A model generated the notes under the pieces. That model was not told where the DNA came from. It was given only the letters and a program-made list of their open reading frames with translations, and searched no databases. A DNA stretch of 64,000 nucleotides from Chloroflexota bacterium (GTDB taxonomy: Bacteria > Chloroflexota > Anaerolineae > Aggregatilineales > Phototrophicaceae), in the NCBI GenBank assembly GCA_020161935.1, contig JAIUNI010000005.1, positions 62,001 through 126,000 on the forward strand, read 5' to 3'. Every line of letters begins with the position of its first letter. The first letter of the stretch is position 1. Of this stretch, positions 24,384 through 31,793 are shown one piece after another. The position numbers and the translations under genes were made by a program.

Positions 24384-24409
24384 AGAAGCCCCTCTGCAAA
24401 GGGGCTTTT
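24384..24409 (-). terminator. Terminator of the early leftward operon
   Basis: Stem AAGCCCCT/AGGGGCTT with a 5-6-base loop and T-rich flanks on both strands, directly after the stop of the gene at 24416. Confidence 0.7.
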
Positions 24410-24415
24410 GCTTGC

Positions 24416-24682
24416 CTAACCTGTCAACGTCGCCAGCGCTGCCTTTAACTCGTCGAAGTCCTTTCGCGAGACCTCTACCCACTCCCATCCGCCACTGTCA
24501 CCGCCGTTAACGATCTTCTCGCACGACTCCGCCACCGCCAGCAGCGCCCGCAGGTCGTCGGTGTGTACCGATGACATAAACGCACTGTCTACGGCTACTA
24601 GTTCATCAGACCCGCGACAATCACCTATTGCTGCCTCGTACCCCGCCAACCGCTGCTTGATGCTGTCCAGTTTGCTCGTCAT
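24416..24682 (-). CDS. Small phage protein of unknown function
   Basis: 88 residues, overlapping the upstream gene by 4 bases and last in the early operon. Helical, with LDSIKQRLAGYEAAIGD and RKDFDELKAALATL; no metal or catalytic motif. Similar short coiled proteins are common in phage early regions. Confidence 0.65.
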   Translation of the reverse strand: MTSKLDSIKQRLAGYEAAIGDCRGSDELVAVDSAFMSSVHTDDLRALLAVAESCEKIVNGGDSGGWEWVEVSRKDFDELKAALATLTG

Positions 24683-25062
24683 CGCGGTTCCTCGCTTTCG
24701 GGGTGGGCTTGGATCGTGTCAATTACCGTGCGCTTGAGTCGGGGGAACGTGCCGCTGTCACCGATTGCAACCATCACCCTGTAGTCGTTCTCGTATTCGC
24801 AAACCTCGATAGCAGTAACGTGTACCACTTCTTGTATTTGCCAACCGGATGTATTCGTGCTTGGCGCAATCCATCGACTGTAAGGGACTTGAACCCAAGT
24901 CAATTCTCGCCCGCCCATTCCCACCTTTTCCACCCACATTTTTGCAAGGTCTAAGGTCTTAAAGTAGCGCGGCTTTTCGCCTTGATTAACGCCGTATAGC
25001 ACAGCCTCATACATCTTGCCTTCAACCGCCTCGTGTTTCTGCCAAGTCTTGTTATTCATCAT
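24679..25062 (-). CDS. Phage protein of unknown function downstream of the ParM module
   Basis: 127 residues. The start at 25062 overlaps the preceding gene (ATGATGA) and has a GGGGGA ribosome site. Alpha/beta with many Trp/Tyr (KMYEAVLYGVNQGEKPRYFKTL...). No family recognised. Confidence 0.65.
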   Translation of the reverse strand: MMNNKTWQKHEAVEGKMYEAVLYGVNQGEKPRYFKTLDLAKMWVEKVGMGGRELTWVQVPYSRWIAPSTNTSGWQIQEVVHVTAIEVCEYENDYRVMVAIGDSGTFPRLKRTVIDTIQAHPESEEPR

Positions 25063-25430
25063 TCCCCCTGTATCATGTCGTCTAGTAGATTACGGTTCTG
25101 TGCGAAATCGAGATAGATTTCGGTGCTGTCCTCGTCAACCGTTTGCGGCGCGGGTGCATACCCGTAACCGCTTTTGAGCTGTCCCATGATTTGCTGCAAC
25201 ATCATCTCGATACGTGACTGCTGACCCTCTGGTTGCTGCTCGTAATACTGGATAAGCGCGGTTGCCAGTAATTCAGCCTTCGACGTAAACCCTGCTTTCA
25301 GGACATCACGGCGGTTAATCGACTGCCAAATCTCCCACGCTTGACGCTCCAACGCGCTCACTTCAGGGTTCATTTTTGCCGTAATCACGTAGCTTGGGTG
25401 ATCCTCGGTGCTTGGGTGTCCCTTCGGCAT
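25059..25430 (-). CDS. Putative ParR-like partner of the phage actin
   Basis: About 123 residues from the ATG at 25430 (MPKGHPSTEDHPSYVITAK), one base after the actin stop. The longer frame from 25493 overlaps the actin gene and is less likely. The N-terminal half has a strand-helix-helix arrangement (YVITAKMNPEVSALERQAWEIWQ...FTSKAELLATALIQYY) compatible with a ribbon-helix-helix DNA-binding fold, and the C-terminus is acidic and disordered, as in ParR proteins whose tail contacts the filament. Position directly behind parM is the standard ParR place. Assignment is inferential. Confidence 0.5.
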   Translation of the reverse strand: MPKGHPSTEDHPSYVITAKMNPEVSALERQAWEIWQSINRRDVLKAGFTSKAELLATALIQYYEQQPEGQQSRIEMMLQQIMGQLKSGYGYAPAPQTVDEDSTEIYLDFAQNRNLLDDMIQGE

Positions 25431-25431
25431 A

Positions 25432-26508
25432 TTACACCGCCACCATACCGGTACGCACAAGCGACTCGTAGTAGTAATGCGCCCCGCGTACATTAGCCTT
25501 AAACAGCGATTTACGCTCGTCTGCGAGATAGATTGTCGAGAAGTCGAGGCGTTCCTTGAGTACCGTGTGCATCAACGTTGACCCGCCGCCCGTAAGCAGG
25601 ATGCCACCGATACGGGCCACATGGCGCGAAAACTTCTGATTAACCCCGTTCAGTACCGCGTTAATCAAGTCGCTGCACACGTCATCCACAATCGCGCTTG
25701 CGTCCTCGGTTTTACGCCCACGCAGGTTAACCGTCTTATTTGTGAGGATGCTCTCAAGATACTCGTCATCATCCAGCACTGAGGCATCCTTAAACGCCTC
25801 TTTCCACTGGCGACGCACCGAATTTTGCAGACGCTCTTTAACCGAATTGATACCGTAGTTTTCGAGACTGTGCGCCATGCCGGGGATAAACACACCCTTA
25901 GCTGTAGACATCACCAAGTCAGTCGTAAACGAGCCAATGTCGATAGCGAGGTAGTGCTGATCGTTCTTGATCGGAGCCAACCGCCCTTGAATAGCGTTGA
26001 CGATTGACCCTAAGCCTTCCATGAACACCTCAACATGCTTGATGTTGATAATGCGAGTGCTGTCACCGTCGCCAATTTTCCACGACCGCTTAACGGCCTG
26101 CACATAGTCTTTTACGTACATCGCATTCGAGGGCGGGAACATCAGTACAAGACTGTAATCGCCATCCGCGTCGGGGTACTGCTGCAACACATGAAGGATA
26201 AGTGGTACTGCATAATCGGCAGTGTAGCGCCCCGCGCCGCGTTCCTGCCGCGCCAACAGTGCACCGTGTTGACGGAGCGCTGCATCGCCCACATGGTACA
26301 GTTTGTAATGCCGGCTGTTCACGCTGTCGTACACACGAATAAAATCCTTTGGCGACAATGCCTCAACGCCGCCGCTGAGTGCATCAGAGTAATCGCCAAT
26401 CTGCGTGTCATTTAATCGGACGATACCGTGAACCGTGCTATAAACCCGTGCGTTGTTCTCAGTGTGCTTAATGTTCTGATTTCCTAAGTCAATCTTAACG
26501 TGCCTCAT
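25432..26508 (-). CDS. ParM/Alp-like actin-family ATPase
   Basis: 358 residues. Actin/Hsp70-fold signatures: KIDLGNQNIK at residue 5 (phosphate-1), LAIDIGSFTTDLVM at about 190 (phosphate-2), and IGGILLTGGGSTLM at about 310 (adenosine). The length fits plasmid ParM/Alp proteins. Such filaments move plasmid copies apart or, as for AlpC of a corynebacterial prophage, move phage DNA in the host. The neighbouring partner-like gene and repeat-bearing upstream region support a complete segregation module inside an integrating phage. Confidence 0.8.
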   Translation of the reverse strand: MRHVKIDLGNQNIKHTENNARVYSTVHGIVRLNDTQIGDYSDALSGGVEALSPKDFIRVYDSVNSRHYKLYHVGDAALRQHGALLARQERGAGRYTADYAVPLILHVLQQYPDADGDYSLVLMFPPSNAMYVKDYVQAVKRSWKIGDGDSTRIINIKHVEVFMEGLGSIVNAIQGRLAPIKNDQHYLAIDIGSFTTDLVMSTAKGVFIPGMAHSLENYGINSVKERLQNSVRRQWKEAFKDASVLDDDEYLESILTNKTVNLRGRKTEDASAIVDDVCSDLINAVLNGVNQKFSRHVARIGGILLTGGGSTLMHTVLKERLDFSTIYLADERKSLFKANVRGAHYYYESLVRTGMVAV

Positions 26509-26528
26509 GTCGGTTTGTCCTTTTTACC

Positions 26529-26558
26529 AAACTTTACTAAACTATACTTAATTATACC
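26529..26558 (-). promoter_or_regulatory. 10-bp repeats over the parM promoter (operator/parC candidate)
   Basis: Adjacent AAACTTTACT and AAACTATACT (26529-26548), with a weaker third (TAATTATACC), all in one helical phase. On the - strand the third holds TATAAT (26551-26556) with a TGG-extended -10, the likely parM promoter. Protein binding here would autoregulate the module and could act as centromere. Confidence 0.45.
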
Positions 26559-26608
26559 ATCAAGTGATGTCATTTGTACACACTTGGCACGTTTGAATTG
26601 GGTTAAAA

Positions 26609-26794
26609 ATGGCACGTATCAACATCACTCTTACCCCCGATATGCACAACGCTTTGCTAAAAGAACTTGACCGCACCGGCGTTCCGATTGCTGAACAAAT
26701 CCGCCAACTGATCGAAGCCCACTTACAGCAGCGTGGCTACAAACTCGAAACCACGAAAGTCAAATGGGGCGGCAAGCGCAAGCCGTTGACGTAG
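26609..26794 (+). CDS. Ribbon-helix-helix regulator, divergent from the actin gene
   Basis: 61 residues. MARINITLTPDMHNALLKEL...IAEQIRQLIEAHLQ is a canonical RHH (CopG/Arc-type) fold: one strand and two helices, with a basic tail (KWGGKRKPLT). It is divergent from the ParM gene across a 100-base region with 10-bp repeats, so it likely represses that promoter. Followed by its own terminator. One of few + strand genes in the early region. Confidence 0.8.
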   Translation: MARINITLTPDMHNALLKELDRTGVPIAEQIRQLIEAHLQQRGYKLETTKVKWGGKRKPLT

Positions 26795-26850
26795 CGCCGC
26801 CTCGCCCGTATACTGAACCGTGTACACAGGCTTAGTCCCCTGTTACCATC

Positions 26851-26876
26851 AGCCGCAGCAATGCGGCTTTTGTTTT
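26851..26876 (+). terminator. Terminator of the RHH gene
   Basis: AGCCGC-AGCAAT-GCGGCT followed by TTTGTTTT on +. It overlaps the stop of the next - strand gene. Confidence 0.75.
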
Positions 26877-27075
26877 ACGCCCTCTTATCCGCCTCAAAAT
26901 ACTCATCCCACAAATCGTCAATTTCTCGCAGTGAATTAAACGACGCATCGAAGCCGAAGCTAATCCATGCCCGCCCGCTTATCCGGTTCCACGGAAACAA
27001 CCACAGCACGTCATCGCCGTGCCATACAAACTGAATACCGTCCCGCCGTAGTCGTAGTGTTCGCCAGTCCATCAT
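26875..27075 (-). CDS. Small phage protein of unknown function
   Basis: 66 residues with a strikingly high Trp content (WRTLRLRRDG, WHGDDVLWLFPWNR, ISFGFDAS), overlapping the phosphoesterase gene by 4 bases. Probably a small beta-rich protein; no family. Confidence 0.55.
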   Translation of the reverse strand: MMDWRTLRLRRDGIQFVWHGDDVLWLFPWNRISGRAWISFGFDASFNSLREIDDLWDEYFEADKRA

Positions 27076-28208
27076 CCCGCCTTCCGCACCGCGCTAACCG
27101 CCGCCTGCTGCATGTAAACCTGCTTACCCAGCACCGCAACAAGCGAACCGTCCTCTCGCGGATGAAACAAGATATTCTGCACATGGGTATCTAGCCCGTG
27201 CATGTTGACATGAACCACCGCGCACCCCTGTGTCGAGTTGATCGCTTTCGTGTCGGTAATGTAGTGGGGCGGTACATGCTGCAAACACCCGGTAACCGCT
27301 GACATCAACGGGTAATACAGCATCCGCCGCTGCTCCTGCATCCAGTGCTGTTTAATCGTCACAATGGTTTGCCAGCGGTGTGCGTGTCCTGAGATGTCAG
27401 TAAACGACTCGCCGTGTGATTTGAAGTTCGCCATAGCAGGGTTCGCGCCAGCTTTTTTGCCATGTTCGAAAATCGCCTTATGCAAATACACCTCTTGTTG
27501 CCAACCCAACCACAACACCCGGTTTTGACTGCGTATCAGTTCGTTGTAATCGGCGGTGATCCGGTCGCCGAATATCGGTATCAGGGTATTGATAAAGTTT
27601 TCCCCGCGTACCTGAGCATGGTTATCCCCTAAAGCAATCAATGTACCTCTAGGGTTGCCTTCTCGTAGTTCGCTTACAATGTCATCATAGCGACCGCGCA
27701 CTTCCTCAAACGGGTCACGGCGCTTACGGTTGTACATGCGCGGATACTTCAGGCTCAGCACATCGAAGTCAAAAGCATCACTACCGAGTATCGTAATATC
27801 CGGTTGTACATCGGCATTGATAGCAAGCGCGAGGTCAACGGCTTGGTGGTCATCATCCGGTATGTGCATGTCATTCATGGTCTGCACGACAATCATCCGG
27901 TTAAGCCGCCGTAGGCGCTGGTACTCCGCTTCCCACTTATCCCAATCGGTGTCATCGCGTGCCGACGGTTCATACATGCTCGCGTCGGCATCTTGCATCG
28001 CCTTTAATTGGGCGCGTACTTGTGCCAACTCTTCGAGCACCTTATCCCACTCATCCGGCGGCGTATCCTGTATCAGGTTCCCCGCCCGCTTCCGCGCACG
28101 GCTGACCCGCCCGCGAACACTATCGGCTCGCAGGTTGAAGTGGCGGGCAATCGCGTCGGCACTGTAGCCGTTGTTGTGCATCAGTAGTAAGTCGTTGTCA
28201 GATGCCAT
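27072..28208 (-). CDS. HTH-metallophosphoesterase
   Basis: 378 residues. Residues 1-45 form a sigma-region-4-like helix-turn-helix (YSADAIARHFNLRADSVRGRVSRAR). Then a coiled linker (60-105) and a calcineurin-like phosphoesterase: NDMHIPD (DxH), GSDAFD (D), GDNHAQ (GNH-like) and SGHAHRW (GHxH) provide the expected two-metal ligands. Phages often code such enzymes near replication genes, where they may process DNA ends or nucleotides; the HTH suggests DNA is the target. Not a typical SbcD because no SbcC partner is present. Confidence 0.78.
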   Translation of the reverse strand: MASDNDLLLMHNNGYSADAIARHFNLRADSVRGRVSRARKRAGNLIQDTPPDEWDKVLEELAQVRAQLKAMQDADASMYEPSARDDTDWDKWEAEYQRLRRLNRMIVVQTMNDMHIPDDDHQAVDLALAINADVQPDITILGSDAFDFDVLSLKYPRMYNRKRRDPFEEVRGRYDDIVSELREGNPRGTLIALGDNHAQVRGENFINTLIPIFGDRITADYNELIRSQNRVLWLGWQQEVYLHKAIFEHGKKAGANPAMANFKSHGESFTDISGHAHRWQTIVTIKQHWMQEQRRMLYYPLMSAVTGCLQHVPPHYITDTKAINSTQGCAVVHVNMHGLDTHVQNILFHPREDGSLVAVLGKQVYMQQAAVSAVRKAG

Positions 28209-28217
28209 CTATGCCTC

Positions 28218-28469
28218 CTAATTCTCGTAGTCGATTTTCTCGACGGGGGTCACAATAACGCCCATCTTGCCGATAAACGCTTCAAATTCCGCATCCGTTG
28301 GCTTGTGTCCTAAGCCGTCCGCCCACGCCACAAGCAGCGCCGCCCGCGTATTCGTTGGGTCGTCTGCGAGTATCCGCCGCCCAATCGCGATACAACCGGC
28401 AACGTCCGCCATTTGCTGATACTCGGTTACGCCAAGTTTGTTGGTCGTCTTAAACGTTTTGATAGTCAT
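28218..28469 (-). CDS. Small phage protein of unknown function
   Basis: 83 residues, starting MTIKTFKTTNKLGVTEYQQM, with a helical centre (AGCIAIGRRILADDPTNTRAALLVAWADG). Ends 9 bases before the phosphoesterase start. No family recognised. Confidence 0.6.
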   Translation of the reverse strand: MTIKTFKTTNKLGVTEYQQMADVAGCIAIGRRILADDPTNTRAALLVAWADGLGHKPTDAEFEAFIGKMGVIVTPVEKIDYEN

Positions 28470-28700
28470 CTAGTTATCCTCGCTCCCCTCAGAGGTCTTG
28501 TTGAAGTGGACTTCTGGTTTATTCCCGATCCATTCTTCACGGTCGACATGCTCACGATGTCCACACTTCGGACACTGGTAGTCGTGATGCGAACGGTGAT
28601 GCAATCCACTCTTGCCATCCGCATAAACGTGATAAACCCACGAACCCATCCCGCCACGCGGGTCTACCATCCACTCGCCGCATTTTGGACACTCCATCAC
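28470..28700 (-). CDS. Small zinc-ribbon protein
   Basis: About 75 residues. CPKCGEWMV at the N-terminus and YQCPKCGHREHVDREEW at residue 42 make a split zinc ribbon, with a His-rich loop (HHRSHHDY) between. Starts at GTG 28700 or ATG 28697, overlapping the previous gene. Small ribbons of this kind act as nucleic-acid or protein adaptors. Confidence 0.65.
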   Translation of the reverse strand: MMECPKCGEWMVDPRGGMGSWVYHVYADGKSGLHHRSHHDYQCPKCGHREHVDREEWIGNKPEVHFNKTSEGSEDN

Positions 28701-29098
28701 GCCGCCACCGCCTTCCCGATCTCGCCATCATCGCCCGCCGTAATCTCGACGACCCGCGCCCGCCATGCTTCAGGGACACGAGCCGTCAACGCTTCGTGTT
28801 CGCTTTCGATAACCGAGATTTGCGCGTACACATCCTGATACTCACGTTGGATGTCCACAATCGCGCTCAGCAACTTCTCCCGCTGATGGTTGTGTGACAG
28901 GTTCTTTTGAAACTCTTCCCACGGCAACCCTTTGTAGGGCAGTTCGCCCATCCATTCAAGAAACATACGCAACACCTCGATTTCGTGATTTAAGGCGTTT
29001 TCACGCGCTTTTAGCTGCGGTAGTACCTCGACGCGCCGCTGCCATCTAAAATAGTCCCGTCTGACGCAGAATTCCGCGTTTGTTAGTAGGCCACTCAT
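28697..29098 (-). CDS. Coiled-coil phage protein
   Basis: 133 residues, helical throughout (LKARENALNHEIEVLRMFLEWM and EKLLSAIVDIQREYQDVYAQ). Overlaps both neighbours by 4 bases. No catalytic motif; unknown role. Confidence 0.6.
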   Translation of the reverse strand: MSGLLTNAEFCVRRDYFRWQRRVEVLPQLKARENALNHEIEVLRMFLEWMGELPYKGLPWEEFQKNLSHNHQREKLLSAIVDIQREYQDVYAQISVIESEHEALTARVPEAWRARVVEITAGDDGEIGKAVAA

Positions 29099-29334
29099 AC
29101 GTCCTCCTCGCTATCCGCCACCAACGCCACCCGCAGCCCCAGCGCGAATGCGATCTGCGTCAGCGTCCCCAAGCGCGGCAGCACGGAACCGGTTTCGATC
29201 CGCTGGTAGTGCTTCACCCGTATTCCCGCCAGCGCCGCGAACTCCGCCTGCGATAGATTGCGCGTGAGCCGCGCCGCCCGTAGCTGTGCGCCGACGGGCA
29301 GGTTGTTTGCGGGCGTAAGAGACTCGTGGTTCAT
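29095..29334 (-). CDS. XRE-family helix-turn-helix regulator in the early operon
   Basis: 79 residues. VGAQLRAARLTRNLSQAEFAALAGIRVKHYQRIETGSVLPRLGTL is a full XRE/Cro fold covering most of the protein. As a short, leftward-transcribed early protein it could be the Cro counterpart of the repressor at 40859, though it lies 11 kb away; it may act elsewhere. Confidence 0.8.
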   Translation of the reverse strand: MNHESLTPANNLPVGAQLRAARLTRNLSQAEFAALAGIRVKHYQRIETGSVLPRLGTLTQIAFALGLRVALVADSEEDV

Positions 29335-29687
29335 GGTTGCACCTCATCGCTATCGTCATTTAGTCGATACCAAAATTGACGACTGTTCCCGTTGGTATCA
29401 AGTGTCCGTTTTAGTAGTTTCAGTTTGTAAAGTTGCAACAATACAGTAGCCGCATGATTACCGCGTATCCGAAAATGGGTGGCGACAAACTCCGAACTGA
29501 CAACGCTCTCATTTTCAACAATCCACTCATAAACGCGCCGTTGCATTGGCTCAAGAGAGTCAATAAGCATGTCGTTCAACAGTCCAATCGCCATCCATGC
29601 ACCTACATCCGTGTTCGTCCACTGAGCCACTTCGGTTATCGCATCTGCAAACCGTTGTGACCACGCCTGCCGTGTGCTGGGTGTCAC
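29331..29687 (-). CDS. Winged-helix-like phage protein
   Basis: 118 residues from GTG 29687. Residues 48-118 (RRVYEWIVENESVVSSEFVATHFRIRGNHAATVLLQLYKLKLLKRTL...FWYRL) form a winged helix of MarR/ArsR-like shape, usual for DNA binding. The N-terminus is helical. Overlaps the 22-codon ORF upstream (GTGA) and the XRE gene downstream (ATGA). Confidence 0.7.
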   Translation of the reverse strand: MTPSTRQAWSQRFADAITEVAQWTNTDVGAWMAIGLLNDMLIDSLEPMQRRVYEWIVENESVVSSEFVATHFRIRGNHAATVLLQLYKLKLLKRTLDTNGNSRQFWYRLNDDSDEVQP

Positions 29688-29752
29688 GCCGCCGCCTCCT
29701 TACTCGCTACCTGCTTCTGCTTGCCGATGATGCCCCGCATCCGTGTTGTCAT
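29684..29752 (-). CDS. 22-residue basic mini-protein
   Basis: MTTRMRGIIGKQKQ followed by a Val-Ala-Ser-Lys-Glu-Ala tail. The ATG overlaps the stop of the upstream gene (ATGA) and its stop overlaps the GTG of the downstream gene (GTGA), exactly the coupling used throughout this operon. This makes translation likely despite the length. Highly basic; role unknown. Confidence 0.45.
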   Translation of the reverse strand: MTTRMRGIIGKQKQVASKEAAA

Positions 29753-29907
29753 GGTTGCACCTCGTAATCCTTGATAACGACACCGTTTTTTACTTCGCCG
29801 ACTGCCGTAGCAGGTCGCCAGAATGTGCCGGTGTATTTGCCGAATAGTGGCTTGTCGTCGGTGTAGGTTGCGAAGTTGCCGCGCCGTTCTCTTGATTTCT
29901 TACCCAT
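29749..29907 (-). CDS. Small phage protein of unknown function
   Basis: 52 residues from the ATG at 29907 (MGKKSRERRGNFATYTDDKP), 2 bases after the primase-helicase stop. The basic start and beta-rich tail (GTFWRPATAVGEVKNGVVIKD) suggest nucleic-acid binding; no family. Confidence 0.55.
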   Translation of the reverse strand: MGKKSRERRGNFATYTDDKPLFGKYTGTFWRPATAVGEVKNGVVIKDYEVQP

Positions 29908-29909
29908 CG

Positions 29910-31793
29910 TTAAGCGCCTTTCTGCTGCATCCAAGTCAGCCGTAGGAAGTCCACCGGAATTTCAAATTCTTCGTCGGGTAACTGTGCGAGAGAGTTCTTG
30001 ACAATCCGCCCGCGCAGCTTACCGACTTTGCGTTCAGGGTTGTGCGGGTCAACCCACATCAACCGCTTACCGTTAATGTCCACCTCTGGCACGAACGCCA
30101 GAATAAAGTTTGCTTGCTGGTCGGATAACCACTGCATCATGTCAGCCGACAACTTACCGCCCGTTTTCGCGAGTTCCGCGTCGTCTTTCCGCATCTGCGA
30201 GGATATGAAGCCCACAAGGTTCTTACGGCGGCAGGTGTCCTTAATAAGCCCGATAGCCGCTTCAATCCACAAGCGGCCCGTACTTTCGGGGTTTTCCAGC
30301 CAGAGCAGTTGTGCGAAGTCAATCCAAACCGCTTGGATAACCACGCCGTTCGCCGCTTCCTGATCGCATTTCGCTTCAATCCCCGCGCATAACTTTTCGA
30401 CCGACAAGCCGGGGTTCTTGATGAAAAACACGCGCCCCGGTCGCTTCATGAGTTGCACCGCTTTGCTGATGCTCTCGCTAACCGATAGCGACTCTAGCGC
30501 CTTGCCGACGTTCGTTTTGAGTTTGAACTGCTGTTCTTGCTGGTAAAGGGAATTGAGCATCATGTCGTTGACACTCACGCCGCCCGCCCGCTGGACAGAC
30601 CGCGCCGCCATTTCAATCGCGCCCCTGTCGTCAATCCATTCGGGGGAGTACACGATACTGTGAATGCCGCGATCCTGATACGCTTCCCAACCGGTTTCAA
30701 AGCCGATGGTTTTCGTGCCACCGCTTACGCTGGCAAAATACAATAGCTTACCCGCTGGGATGATGTGACCGAGGCCGCCGTACTTATGTAGAAACGTATA
30801 GGGATTGAGCAGCGGCGGAACCTGCGGTGGTGCTTCACCGTTAATCTCGTCGATGTAGGTTTTCAGCGCGTCCAAGTCCGAGCAAAACTCAACCGTTGAG
30901 GCAGGGCTAGACGCGGGTGGTAACGGTTGCTGTGCTTCCTTCACGACGATTAGCTGATTGAGCTTATCCATCGCCTCTAGCGCTGACTTGCCATGCAGCT
31001 TGCAAAAGTCCGCGATGTCGCCTTTATCACCAAGCGCCAAGTCAACCGCTTTGACTTTGAAGCCCGCCGCCATCAACTGTTCCTTGAGTTTGAGAGCCGA
31101 TGCGCTGCCCTTGTAGTCGCAATCCAATGCGATTGTGATCTCCCCCCCGTAGATGTCCTTTAATTGGCTGATCAATTCGGGAGGGTAGTTCCCTTTCTCA
31201 CCGCTGGTTATCGTGGTTACCGGTAATCCGTAGAATTGACCAACGACAACCGACGGCTCACCGTTGGCAAAAATCAGCGGCTTATTCAGCGCCTTCGCCA
31301 TTTCGACCGCTTTTTGCAACCCGTACCAGCAGCGCTTGTACCCCGGCTCACTCATGAAGTGGGGCGCTTTACCGTCAACGAACCGCCAGCGGAGGCCGCC
31401 GCGCGTCGGGAACTGGATTGCGGGGCGCTTGGTGACGGTCACCAATTCCGACTTCCAGTGCATATCCGTGAACGCGCTTTCCGGTACGCCTTTCAATTCA
31501 GCGTATTCGGCTAGGTTCTTGTAGGCGCGTTTGCTCTCAGCGGCGGGTGAAATAGCGGGTAGTTCAATATTCAGATACTTCGCCAGTTCGTACAGTGTGC
31601 CTTTAACCGGCGTGTTGTTATCAGCCCCGGCGTGGTCATACCACACACCGTGCTCACCGTCGCTAATGTTGAGAGTGAATGACATTCCATCGGCGGTAGC
31701 GCGGTACGGACTGTTGCAGCGCCACATATCCCCGCGCTCGTGCCGGAGGTTGTGCCGGAGTAGGACACCTTGCACCTTATCCCATGTAGACAT
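29910..31793 (-). CDS. Phage primase-helicase (TOPRIM + DnaB-like)
   Basis: About 627 residues from the ATG at 31793, which overlaps the initiator stop (TAATG). N-terminal 90 residues resemble a primase lead segment, but only one Cys is present, so no zinc finger. TOPRIM at about 180-260: FANGEPSVV (Glu) and ALDCDYKGS (DxD). From about 330 a RecA/DnaB-like ATPase with a variant P-loop SVSGGTKT (Thr in place of the second Gly before Lys), then VWIDFAQLLWLENP as Walker B and GFISSQMRKDDAE. Combines primer synthesis and unwinding as in T7 gp4-type proteins. Confidence 0.82.
   Translation of the reverse strand: MSTWDKVQGVLLRHNLRHERGDMWRCNSPYRATADGMSFTLNISDGEHGVWYDHAGADNNTPVKGTLYELAKYLNIELPAISPAAESKRAYKNLAEYAELKGVPESAFTDMHWKSELVTVTKRPAIQFPTRGGLRWRFVDGKAPHFMSEPGYKRCWYGLQKAVEMAKALNKPLIFANGEPSVVVGQFYGLPVTTITSGEKGNYPPELISQLKDIYGGEITIALDCDYKGSASALKLKEQLMAAGFKVKAVDLALGDKGDIADFCKLHGKSALEAMDKLNQLIVVKEAQQPLPPASSPASTVEFCSDLDALKTYIDEINGEAPPQVPPLLNPYTFLHKYGGLGHIIPAGKLLYFASVSGGTKTIGFETGWEAYQDRGIHSIVYSPEWIDDRGAIEMAARSVQRAGGVSVNDMMLNSLYQQEQQFKLKTNVGKALESLSVSESISKAVQLMKRPGRVFFIKNPGLSVEKLCAGIEAKCDQEAANGVVIQAVWIDFAQLLWLENPESTGRLWIEAAIGLIKDTCRRKNLVGFISSQMRKDDAELAKTGGKLSADMMQWLSDQQANFILAFVPEVDINGKRLMWVDPHNPERKVGKLRGRIVKNSLAQLPDEEFEIPVDFLRLTWMQQKGA

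Noticed and set aside
29111..29359. - strand 82-codon ORF overlapping the XRE gene
   Set aside because: Alternate frame of the XRE gene; Ala/Gly/Arg-biased with no fold pattern.
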